Positions 57,203 to 64,000 of a stretch of DNA of 64,000 nt are shown piece after piece. Both the position numbers and the translations under genes were made by a program. The DNA lies in contig NZ_FNAN01000001.1 in NCBI RefSeq assembly GCF_900101885.1, positions 372,001 to 436,000 on the forward strand, read 5' to 3'. The stretch is from Dyadobacter soli (GTDB lineage: Bacteria; Bacteroidota; Bacteroidia; Cytophagales; Spirosomataceae). The notes beneath the pieces are model-generated. The model worked only from the letters and a program-made list of their open reading frames with translations, searched no databases and was not told the origin of the DNA. Each line of letters opens with the position of its first letter. Within the stretch, counting starts at the first letter, position 1.

Positions 57203-58660
57203 TTATTGATATTGGGCCAACCCTGATTTGAGGTAGTCGGCATAGTTTTGAGCATTGTAGTCGGCACCCTGTGGCGTAACCATCGGCTGCTGGGTATCCG
57301 GATCGAGCAGGACGTAAAAGGGCTGCGAATTGGTATTGAACCGGCTGGCCTGGATATCGCTGTTCAACCCGCCAATAGTTTTGATCTTCCGGTCACTGAA
57401 TGCGCTTACGTACTGTTCCGCAGCCGGCAGTTCCGTTTTATCGTCCACATAAAGCTGGATAAGCACATAGCTATCCCGGATCAGCGGGTAAACCTGGGGC
57501 TCGGGCCAAACGGCCGCCTCCATCTTCCGGCAGTTTACACAGGCATGTCCCGTGAAATCGATCAGCACCGGCTTATGCACTTTTCTGGCATAGGCCAGGC
57601 CTTCTTCATAGTCGAAGAACGGGTCGAGCTTTAATGGTTTATCAAACAAGTCGCCGTACTTATGCTTGCTTTCAGTCGCTACCGCCTCCGACTTTCCGGC
57701 AGAAGGTACCAGAGCGGACGTGTACAGATCGAAATCCTGACTGGTCTGCGGTGGAAGGAATGCCGAAATGGATTTTAACGGAGCTCCCCACAAGCCGGGT
57801 ATCATGTAGGCCGTGAATGCGAAAACAATAACGGACATCACTAAACGCGGAAACGAGATATGGGCGAGCGGGCTGTCGTGAACGAATTTCAATTTACCCA
57901 ACAGGTAGAACCCGGCCAGGGCGAAAATGGTGATCCAAAGCACGAGAAATACTTCCCGGTCGAGCAAATGCCAATGATAGGTCAGGTCGACATTACTGAG
58001 GAATTTCAATGCGAGGGCCAGTTCAAGAAACCCGAGACAAACCTTTACGCTGTTAAGCCAGCCGCCGGATTTGGGAAGGTTACCGAGCCACGAAGGAAAA
58101 ATCGCGAAAAGTACAAATGGTAAGGCCAGCGCCAGAGAGAAGCCGAACATCCCCGTTGCAGGTCCCAGGCGTTCGCCGGAGGTAGCGGCCTGCACCAGCA
58201 AGGTGCCGATCACCGGTCCTGTACAGCTAAACGACACCAGCGCCAATACCGCAGCCATGAAAAATATTCCCGAAAAACCGCCTCTGGCCGTATTCTCTTC
58301 CGCCTTGTTAACCCATTTGCCGGGCAGTACGATTTCAAATGCGCCAAAAAACGAGGCAGCAAAAACAATCAGCAGTAAAAAGAACACAAAATTAAAGATA
58401 CCGTTGGTGGACAGGGCGTTCAGGGCATCAGAGCCAAACAGCACCGTAATCAGCATCCCCAACCCGACATAGATCGCAATGATCGAGAATCCGTAGATCG
58501 CCGCGTCGCGGATCCCTTTGGCCCGGCTGCTGTGCCTCTTTGTAAAAAATCCGACAGTGAGCGGAAGCATTGGAAAAATGCAGGGTAATAAGAGGGCGGT
58601 AAGTCCGCCTGCAAATCCGGTGAGAAATATGCCGGACAATTGATCGATGAGTGTTTTCAT
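57203..58660 (-). CDS. dsbD: DsbD-like thiol:disulfide transporter (membrane and C-terminal thioredoxin domains)
   Basis: 485 residues. Eight TM helices (about 10-330) in which the DsbD beta motifs (LPCIFPMLPLTVGFF and SCTGPVIG) supply the redox Cys, then a thioredoxin domain at the C-terminus with C-V-N-C in FTGHACVNCRKMEA. It moves electrons from cytoplasmic thioredoxin to the periplasm. The N-terminal alpha domain of classical DsbD is missing here and is encoded separately at 58666-59112, 5 bases upstream. Confidence 0.92.
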   Translation of the reverse strand: MKTLIDQLSGIFLTGFAGGLTALLLPCIFPMLPLTVGFFTKRHSSRAKGIRDAAIYGFSIIAIYVGLGMLITVLFGSDALNALSTNGIFNFVFFLLLIVFAASFFGAFEIVLPGKWVNKAEENTARGGFSGIFFMAAVLALVSFSCTGPVIGTLLVQAATSGERLGPATGMFGFSLALALPFVLFAIFPSWLGNLPKSGGWLNSVKVCLGFLELALALKFLSNVDLTYHWHLLDREVFLVLWITIFALAGFYLLGKLKFVHDSPLAHISFPRLVMSVIVFAFTAYMIPGLWGAPLKSISAFLPPQTSQDFDLYTSALVPSAGKSEAVATESKHKYGDLFDKPLKLDPFFDYEEGLAYARKVHKPVLIDFTGHACVNCRKMEAAVWPEPQVYPLIRDSYVLIQLYVDDKTELPAAEQYVSAFSDRKIKTIGGLNSDIQASRFNTNSQPFYVLLDPDTQQPMVTPQGADYNAQNYADYLKSGLAQYQ

Positions 58661-58665
58661 GGCTG

Positions 58666-59112
58666 TTAATGGATGGGTATTTCAAATTCGGCGGTATCGG
58701 GAGGAAGGCATTGAAGGTTATTGCAAACCATATATTCGATGCTGCCCCGGATGGCTTTTGATTTGGGTGTTATCCGGAATTTTTGCTGGAAAGTCACCGA
58801 TTTCTCGTAGTAGCTCACGGTTGTGTTGAAGGTCTCCTCGAAGTGGTTCAGCGGCTTGGGCGCTATGATTTTACCAACCGGAAAAGAAGCTTTATCGAAA
58901 TCGAATGTGACTGTCGTTTTAACGGGGCCGTCATTGGGAACTGTCAGCCCGTAGATGTGCCAACCTTTATCAATGTTTGCGCTGATGGAAACGACAGCTT
59001 CCGTAGCGGACACTTTTTGGACGGTATATTTCCACTTAACAGGTTTCAGTATCTGGGCATTGGCGGCTGCGCCAAGCACGAGCGCGGCCAGGGCGATGAT
59101 GAAAGTTTTCAT
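58666..59112 (-). CDS. Stand-alone DsbD alpha-type domain protein
   Basis: 148 residues: signal peptide (cleavage near ANAQ-IL) and an immunoglobulin-like DsbD N-terminal domain, with WKYTVQKVSATEAVVSISANIDKGWHIYG and YMVCNNLQCLPPDT carrying the two Cys of the alpha domain (C-N-N-L-Q-C). It takes electrons from the membrane DsbD part and passes them on. First gene of the three-gene reducing operon. Confidence 0.88.
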   Translation of the reverse strand: MKTFIIALAALVLGAAANAQILKPVKWKYTVQKVSATEAVVSISANIDKGWHIYGLTVPNDGPVKTTVTFDFDKASFPVGKIIAPKPLNHFEETFNTTVSYYEKSVTFQQKFRITPKSKAIRGSIEYMVCNNLQCLPPDTAEFEIPIH

Positions 59113-59120
59113 AAATATTT

Positions 59121-59142
59121 GAAGGTGAAGGTGAAGGTGAAG
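59121..59142. repeat. Hexanucleotide tandem repeat upstream of the DsbD-alpha gene
   Basis: GAAGGT three times plus GAAG. On the leftward strand it reads (ACCTTC) repeats, ending 8 bases before the start codon at 59112, in the place of a ribosome-binding site. Slippage could change the leader. Confidence 0.75.
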
Positions 59143-59172
59143 TCCCGCAGGGGTATGCCCGCGGGCACGGGG

Positions 59173-60030
59173 TTATTTTCTGGCTTCGGCCAAGGCTTGC
59201 TCGTTGAGCCGGATATACTCGTCAAACTTTCGCTCCGTAGCTAATTTGATGCCTGCTTGTGCTGCTGCGATCGCGCCGGGCTTATCACCCTTGCGTAACA
59301 GCAAACGGGATTTGAACAGATCATAGGCAGGGTTCGTTGGCACGTCGGCTTTCGCCTTTACTACCCAGCCCAGCGCCTTGTCGGCATCCTTATTATGGTT
59401 GATAAAGTATTGAATGCAATTGAAATAGACGAGATTTTCGTTATGGTCAGCCTGCATGAGCTGCTCGATATTGGCGGTAATCCTGGCGTCGTCGTCCGCC
59501 AGCAGGTGCACCGATACCGTGGTGTGTTCCCAGGTAAGCTGCAAATCCGTCGATTCAGCCCCGGCATTGGCAAATGAAATGGTGAAAGTTTCTACCGGTG
59601 TTGCGATTTGGGCGGCTTTCACCTTAAAACGGACCAGGTCTTTTTGAGCATCGTAACTATACGCACCCCATTCCTTGCTGGCTTTATTAATAATGATGGT
59701 CCACTCCTCCTTGCCGGGAATAGTGAACAAGGAATAGTCTCCCGCCGGTACTTTCTGTCCTTCGAAGCTAACGTCCTGTGGAAGGCTTAATATTGTGGCT
59801 GTATTGGCACCCGTCCGCCAGACCTCATTGTACGGTACCAGGGCGCCAAAGACCTTTCTACCCTTTACATTCGGCCTGGAGTAGGTTACTTTCACCTGTC
59901 CCAGGCCCACGTCCTGAACGATCGTCTGGGCGCTGCTCGCATTGGGCAGGCCCGGCACCTGTGCCATTGCGGCGGAATTAATCAACAGAAAAAGGAAAAG
60001 GCCTACCAGAAGATCACGATTTGATTTCAT
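59173..60030 (-). CDS. DUF2911 exported protein
   Basis: 285 residues from ATG 60030. Signal peptide (cleavage near AAMAQ-VP), DUF2911 domain (about 30-165) with GQVKVTYSRPNVKGRKVFG, WRTGANTAT and VPAGDYSLFTIP, then a helical, TPR-like tail. The family is common in Bacteroidota with unknown function. It ends 61 bases upstream of the DsbD operon start, on the same strand. Confidence 0.9.
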   Translation of the reverse strand: MKSNRDLLVGLFLFLLINSAAMAQVPGLPNASSAQTIVQDVGLGQVKVTYSRPNVKGRKVFGALVPYNEVWRTGANTATILSLPQDVSFEGQKVPAGDYSLFTIPGKEEWTIIINKASKEWGAYSYDAQKDLVRFKVKAAQIATPVETFTISFANAGAESTDLQLTWEHTTVSVHLLADDDARITANIEQLMQADHNENLVYFNCIQYFINHNKDADKALGWVVKAKADVPTNPAYDLFKSRLLLRKGDKPGAIAAAQAGIKLATERKFDEYIRLNEQALAEARK

Positions 60031-60196
60031 AATTTGTTTCGTTTTGATTTCTGGTTCAAAAGTAGGCCGGGCCATCGGACGCGCATGGTGAAAACCCCCT
60101 CAAACGGACACAATCGCCGCCGGGTTAGACAATGGCTACCGGCAACCGGACTTGACAATGGACATGTTCCAGACGCCGCCGTGCTTCTACGAGAAC

Positions 60197-60739
60197 TTAC
60201 ACCGACTTTGCAAATGTGTCCAGGAAGTGAAGATATTCATCGACACTGCTATCAATCCATTCTTTGGAGGAGTCGAGTTCGATGCCATAATACCCGAAGA
60301 ATGGCCGGTAATCTGCTTTTACGTATTCGAAGCTGAGCTCAAAAGGGCGGGTTAGTTCTTCAACGGTGTACTTGTACCTTGCCGAGTGGTTGTACTCATG
60401 CTGGTCAATACCAAGGGAAATTGCCAGGGCCACTTTTTTACCGGCCATCTTGTACCCGCTCCGGCTTCCGTATGCCCAGCCGTACGTCATCACTTCATCC
60501 AGCCACTTTTTCAACAGTGGCGGGCAGTTGAACCAGTAAAAGGGGAATTGAAAGATGATGCGGTCGTGTTGCTCTATTAACCGCTGTTCCGCGGGAACGT
60601 CCAGTTTTTCGTCGGGATAGGCTTCGTGCAATGAATGAATAGTGAACTTTTCGGGAAACCTGTTTAATGCTTCGAGCCACTGCTTGTTTACTATTGAACT
60701 GTTGATGTCGGGATGGATGACGATTACCAATGTCTTCAT
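60197..60739 (-). CDS. NAD(P)H-dependent flavin oxidoreductase (KefF/MdaB-like)
   Basis: 180 residues of flavodoxin_2 fold: VIVIHPDINSSIVNKQWLEAL at the FMN loop, FQFPFYWFNCPPLLKKWLDEV as the conserved middle motif, and YGSRSGYKMAGKKVALAISLG. It would reduce quinones or nitro compounds. Divergent from an HxlR regulator with a 95-bp spacer, the standard arrangement for electrophile-responsive reductases. Confidence 0.9.
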   Translation of the reverse strand: MKTLVIVIHPDINSSIVNKQWLEALNRFPEKFTIHSLHEAYPDEKLDVPAEQRLIEQHDRIIFQFPFYWFNCPPLLKKWLDEVMTYGWAYGSRSGYKMAGKKVALAISLGIDQHEYNHSARYKYTVEELTRPFELSFEYVKADYRPFFGYYGIELDSSKEWIDSSVDEYLHFLDTFAKSV

Positions 60740-60774
60740 TACTGCCTGTTTTGATTTTTTTTCAAAATTATGGC

Positions 60775-60830
60775 GGTAACCCTTAACATTGTAACTTGAC
60801 TACCTAATGTAGGGTACTATAAAAAATGTA
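60775..60830. promoter_or_regulatory. HxlR operator/promoter region
   Basis: ACCCTTAACATT (from 60778) and AATGTAGGGT (60806-60815) are near-inverse repeats. Within them TTGACT (60796-60801) and TATAAA (60818-60823) lie 16 bases apart, which would start transcription just before the regulator ATG at 60835. Likely control point of both genes. Confidence 0.5.
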
Positions 60831-60834
60831 AGTA

Positions 60835-61188
60835 ATGTCAAAAGTGAAGGTTAGTTCTACCAACTTCGCTAACAAGGCAGCGTTAAGCGATGAATGCTCC
60901 GAAGTTTATGCGGCCAATATCATTGGCGGTCAATGGTCGCTAGCCATTATAGCCTGGCTGATGAATGGCAAATTAAGATTCGGGCAATTGAAAAAGCTGC
61001 TGCCGGGCATCACTGAGCGCATGTTAACACTTCAATTGAGAAAGCTTGAAGACAACAAAATAGTCACCCGTGTTGTTCATGCGGAGGTCCCGCCAAGGGT
61101 CGATTACGAGCTCACAACAATCGGATACGAGCTTAAACCCATTATTGATCAACTTTCAATTTGGGGCGATAAGCACAAGGGGTTGTAA
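60835..61188 (+). CDS. HxlR family transcriptional regulator
   Basis: 117 residues, a single winged-HTH domain with the HxlR layout: IIGGQWSLAIIAWLMNG, LRFGQLKKLLPGITERMLTLQLRKLE and VPPRVDYELTTIGYEL. One Cys (C21) lies just before the domain, at the place of the redox Cys of HxlR-type sensors such as YodB or HypR. It probably represses the divergent reductase gene until electrophile or quinone stress. Confidence 0.92.
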   Translation: MSKVKVSSTNFANKAALSDECSEVYAANIIGGQWSLAIIAWLMNGKLRFGQLKKLLPGITERMLTLQLRKLEDNKIVTRVVHAEVPPRVDYELTTIGYELKPIIDQLSIWGDKHKGL

Positions 61189-61242
61189 AATCGGCACCGG
61201 CAAAGTTTCAGCTGCCGAAGGTCTGTTTCAAATAAAGTCAAT

Positions 61243-61908
61243 TTACATATCCTTCCGTTTACGTGCCAGCAATCGATTGATTAGCGGCTTTGCGATTGAA
61301 TATGGATCTGCCAGTCCAACCGCATAACCTGTCCAGGCCTTTACAACTTTACCGTTTTGATCTACAATATATGTGGTTGGAAAGCCATCAAAATAGAATT
61401 TATCAGCCACGTCCCCAGAGTTGGATACTATGTTGAATAAAAACTTCGATGAGTTCAGGTAATCCGCTTTCAGCGCATGTTCAGCATCCGTTGAAAATCC
61501 AATAAACACGACATCCCTTCCTTTAAACTCGTTTCGCAATTTATTGAGTGCCGGCATTTCAGCCACACAAGGGGCGCAAGATTTAAACCAGAAGTTAATC
61601 ACTAATACTTTGCCTCTTAAATTCGAGTCGTTGAACTTTTTGCAATCGATTGTGGTGAAGCTGAGGTTGGGAATCGATTTGTTTCGGACGCAATCAGACC
61701 AGTCATTTTCGAGTTTTCGCAAGCTGAGCAGTGAAGCACTAGTTAACGACTTCAAGCCTGACTTTCGGGCTACATCATTATCATAAACATTTTTTTTAGC
61801 CTTGTAAAGTGCCGTGCCGCAAGATTCCAGCGTAGTTTCTTGCCCATGAGCTATTTGGTTAAGTGTAATGATAACTAAGGCTAAGAGAAGTCTTCCCATT
61901 TGAATCAT
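61243..61908 (-). CDS. TlpA-like periplasmic thioredoxin
   Basis: 221 residues; ATG 61908 preferred over a TTG at 61920. Signal peptide (cleavage near AHGQ-ET), then about 85 residues with a lone Cys pair (ESCGTA, DCVRN), then a thioredoxin domain with C-A-P-C in FWFKSCAPCVAEMPAL and FDGFPTTYIVD. It follows the lipoprotein gene at 61924 by a few bases on the same strand. Confidence 0.86.
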   Translation of the reverse strand: MIQMGRLLLALVIITLNQIAHGQETTLESCGTALYKAKKNVYDNDVARKSGLKSLTSASLLSLRKLENDWSDCVRNKSIPNLSFTTIDCKKFNDSNLRGKVLVINFWFKSCAPCVAEMPALNKLRNEFKGRDVVFIGFSTDAEHALKADYLNSSKFLFNIVSNSGDVADKFYFDGFPTTYIVDQNGKVVKAWTGYAVGLADPYSIAKPLINRLLARKRKDM

Positions 61909-61923
61909 TATCGTTTTCAACGT

Positions 61924-62394
61924 CTAAAAGCTTTGACGGATAGCCACGATCTGTTTGTGCAGGCTTGCGGGGTTTTTTGTGCTACCAGAGATGCTACTGA
62001 GGTTTAACGTATCGCCATGGATTTTAAACTTGAATTTGCCCATGATGTCGTTCGTAAAAGACCAACTTTGGCCGTTTGCACTTCCTTGATCCTCACAAGC
62101 CTTATCACTGCTGGTAAAGAGGGTCGTCCCTTGAATTTCGTCAACGGAAATCGCACCTGCGCAGCCGCATTCTGGCCGGTTAAATTTGGCGCCGTCAATT
62201 TCAAAGTTTACAGCGTGCGTTTCGATCGGGTAGTCAGGGTTAACGTTGCCGTCATCATCAAGTGATACGTAAGTGATTTCGCCGCTGTAAACTCCGGAGA
62301 GGGGATTGTAAACGGGATCAAGTTCGGTGTTTTTCTTCTGGCATCCTGAAATTAATGCCACTGATACTCCAAGCAAAATAAAATGAATTTTCAT
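61924..62394 (-). CDS. Small lipoprotein of unknown function
   Basis: 156 residues from ATG 62394. Lipobox LISGC then Q-K-K-N-T-E. The body (GVYSGEITYVSLDDDG, ECGCAG, DTLNLSSISG) looks like a small beta-sandwich; the family is not recognised. Co-transcribed with the TlpA-like gene (spacing about 15 bases). Confidence 0.72.
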   Translation of the reverse strand: MKIHFILLGVSVALISGCQKKNTELDPVYNPLSGVYSGEITYVSLDDDGNVNPDYPIETHAVNFEIDGAKFNRPECGCAGAISVDEIQGTTLFTSSDKACEDQGSANGQSWSFTNDIMGKFKFKIHGDTLNLSSISGSTKNPASLHKQIVAIRQSF

Positions 62395-62643
62395 GGCGGC
62401 TTGACGTTTTAAATGAACTTGGTTGATACTTATCACTCAAAAGGGTAAACGTGTTTGGAAAAGCTGCGGGTTCGCTACTTTAAGACGCAAAATTTTATTG
62501 TTTTGTTGCAAGGTTTTGGTCCATTGAGTATGATCAGTAAAATCATGAAGCCTGGCTCGCTGCGCGGGCATTATTCCCGGCACGCGAAACAGGCGCATGA
62601 TCCTTATGGTGATGAATGGTTATTCAGGCTCGGCCTTACATCG

Positions 62644-63450
62644 TTACTTGGTCAGCCACTTTTCAACGGCTCGCGAGAAATCGGCGACGTCGATCGGGTG
62701 ACGGCTGGTGATCAGGTTGCCGTCCGTCACCACCGGTTGTTCGAGAACGGTTCCACCGGCATTCTTCAAATCGACCTGGATGTTCCAGTAGCCGGTCAGC
62801 TTGCGGCCGTTGAGAATGTCGGCCGACGCCAATACCACCGGCGCATGGCATATCGCAGCGATCAGCTTTCCAGATGCATTGAAATCGCGGATGAATTTGA
62901 TCACGTCCTTGTCCTGGCGGAGGTTATCCGGGTTCCAGGCACCGCCAGGGATGAATACCGCGTCATAATCAGCCACTTTGATCTGGTCGGCGGTCCGGTC
63001 GAACTTAATCCAGCCGACGGGCTGCAAGTATTGAATGGCCATGATATGGGTTTTGGCCATTTCGGGGAACATGAGTCCGTAGCGCTCAGGTGCAGGGACA
63101 AATTTCGGCGCGACAATGTCCACCTGTGCGCCCAGCTCGCGGAAATACCACACCGGCCCGAGCAACTCTATTTCTTCGAACCCATCCGCGGCCAGCACGG
63201 CAATGCGTTTGCCTTTCAGTAATGCTTTGTTTTGAACAGGTGTAAAGAAGAATGCGCGTAAAGCTTCATTTCCCGGTGCATTCAGCAGCTGCGACACCGG
63301 CATGTTGACAACCGCCGCCGGTGATCCGAGTTTGTTCAGAACCGACAGTTCGTAGTCGGCTGCTGCATTTGATTTGTCCTGGGCTTGCGCATTCGCTACC
63401 GCTGAGAGGCCCACAAGACTTGCTACTGTCAATTGTTTGATCGTTTTCAT
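62644..63450 (-). CDS. Exported DJ-1/PfpI family protein
   Basis: 268 residues: signal peptide (cleavage near AQAQ-DK), a 55-residue linker, then the DJ-1/PfpI domain with E95 in DGFEEIELLGP and nucleophile C201-H202 in IAAICHAPVVLAS. The family includes glyoxalase III-type deglycases and chaperones; a periplasmic version is less usual. The tail RHPIDVADFSRAVEKWL is the typical end. Monocistronic. Confidence 0.87.
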   Translation of the reverse strand: MKTIKQLTVASLVGLSAVANAQAQDKSNAAADYELSVLNKLGSPAAVVNMPVSQLLNAPGNEALRAFFFTPVQNKALLKGKRIAVLAADGFEEIELLGPVWYFRELGAQVDIVAPKFVPAPERYGLMFPEMAKTHIMAIQYLQPVGWIKFDRTADQIKVADYDAVFIPGGAWNPDNLRQDKDVIKFIRDFNASGKLIAAICHAPVVLASADILNGRKLTGYWNIQVDLKNAGGTVLEQPVVTDGNLITSRHPIDVADFSRAVEKWLTK

Positions 63451-63821
63451 TGTTGGAATTGATTTAAAAGAGTTTTGATGTTAATTTTTTGAACTATGAA
63501 TTCTAATCCGGCCACCCGTTGCCGGCAATGCTATGAGCCTGTGAAGCCCTTTCTGGAAAGGCTGTTCCAGAATGCTGGTATTGAGATAATCGATTACCGG
63601 CTGTATCGGCGGGAAATTCAGGTGGTACTGAAAACCATCTTCACTCCTGAATTTTTCGTAGGTGACAAAACGGGTGCTGTCACCGGCAAACTGCGAGAGC
63701 TTAACTTTTCAATGCTTGCTGAAACGCTTTCCGGTGGCTTTCTTTTACATCATACCTCGTCATTACACCGAATGAAAGCCATCGATAGGGTGAGAAATTC
63801 ATTTTTGCTTTCATGGCCGTG
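63451..63821. other. Intergenic stretch
   Basis: About 370 bases. A rightward open frame from 63496 runs through here but continues into the antisense of the hydrolase gene and shows no domain, so I do not call it. The leader of the DJ-1 gene lies at the left end. Confidence 0.35.
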
Positions 63822-64000
63822 CTACTGCGCGATTTTAATGAGCAGGTCCGAGATGGTGCGCGGCTGCGACAGGAAGGGCGAATGGCTGGTATTCACCGGG
63901 TATACCGCTTTGATACTAGCCGTGGCAATCATTTTGTCCTGCAAGCCCGGGCTGATCACCACATCCTGCGTCGTTTTGATATAGGCCTTTTCCACCGAGC
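63822..64000 (-). CDS. Alpha/beta hydrolase, C-terminal end (cut by window edge)
   Basis: The last 58 codons of a leftward gene ending at TAG 63822. It reads YIKTTQDVVISPGLQDKMI, then the catalytic His region VNTSHSPFLSQPRTISDLL, which is the end of EstC/methylesterase-like hydrolases (YIxTxxD ... HxPxLSxP). The nucleophile part lies beyond the window. Confidence 0.82.
   Translation of the reverse strand, partial: SVEKAYIKTTQDVVISPGLQDKMIATASIKAVYPVNTSHSPFLSQPRTISDLLIKIAQ

Noticed and set aside
62455..63222. 255-codon rightward frame opposite the DJ-1/PfpI gene
   Set aside because: It lies antisense to a well-supported gene with catalytic residues in place and begins with a non-ATG codon; no domain is visible.
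63496..63984. 162-codon rightward frame
   Set aside because: Its 3' half is antisense to the end of the alpha/beta hydrolase gene, and nothing in its sequence is recognisable.

Overview
The window looks like chromosome of a Bacteroidota bacterium of the order Cytophagales, most likely Dyadobacter or a close relative. This is inferred from gene content, not from a marker gene; no rRNA or tRNA was seen. The signs are a large protein ending in a type A T9SS sorting domain, two hybrid two-component proteins (sensor, receiver and AraC-type HTH in one chain), LytS/LytTR pairs, many short lipoproteins, few Shine-Dalgarno sequences and promoter-like sites of the TTG / TAnnTTTG kind. Gene density is high, and operons often have 4-base ATGA overlaps.

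Layout. 1-2.3 kb: leftward operon of an ABC-2 exporter and the start of a LytS-type kinase, cut by the window edge. 2.6-3.8 kb: ECF sigma factor with a membrane protein. 3.8-12.2 kb: two Crp/Fnr regulators, a flavodoxin, DoxX, a serine hydrolase, a cupin, an XRE regulator with its membrane partner behind a perfect palindromic operator candidate, a beta-carbonic-anhydrase-like protein, and a response regulator broken by an in-frame stop. 12.3-18.4 kb: leftward secreted/lipoprotein cluster (unknown helical protein, DUF3455 lipoprotein, HExxHxxxxxH metalloprotease with tectonin-like propeller, NHL lipoprotein, DUF1624 membrane protein). 18.7-21.7 kb: large ATPase-TPR-LuxR regulator and a DUF4242 protein. 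21.7-29.6 kb: LytTR/LytS pair divergent from a complete RND efflux operon; the shared spacer has a direct repeat typical of LytTR sites.

29.6-39.3 kb: hybrid two-component protein divergent from a 1754-residue T9SS cargo protein with an 804-bp internal tandem repeat. 39.3-43.2 kb: the most interesting locus. An MbnH/MauG-type di-haem protein overlaps a lipoprotein that resembles copper amine oxidases, keeps the S-x-x-N-Y-E-Y quinone-precursor motif, but lacks the copper histidines; a propeller lipoprotein follows. 43.3-46.2 kb: leftward operon of a PhyH-type dioxygenase, a GH5-like glycosidase and an AraC regulator. 46.5-49.3 kb: a TAP-like hydrolase and small lipoproteins. 49.6-54.1 kb: second hybrid kinase, then a small lipoprotein and a second di-haem peroxidase. 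54.1-55.6 kb: a lipoprotein and a LuxR regulator with a degenerate receiver. 55.9-59.1 kb: a split DsbD/TlpA disulfide-reducing pathway. 59.2-64 kb: DUF2911 protein, an oxidoreductase divergent from its HxlR regulator, a TlpA-like thioredoxin, a lipoprotein, a secreted DJ-1/PfpI protein and the end of an alpha/beta hydrolase.

Themes are envelope sensing (two-component systems, sigma factor), efflux, and redox chemistry in the periplasm or at the cell surface (di-haem enzymes, thioredoxins, DsbD). No mobile element, phage, CRISPR array or rRNA operon was seen.
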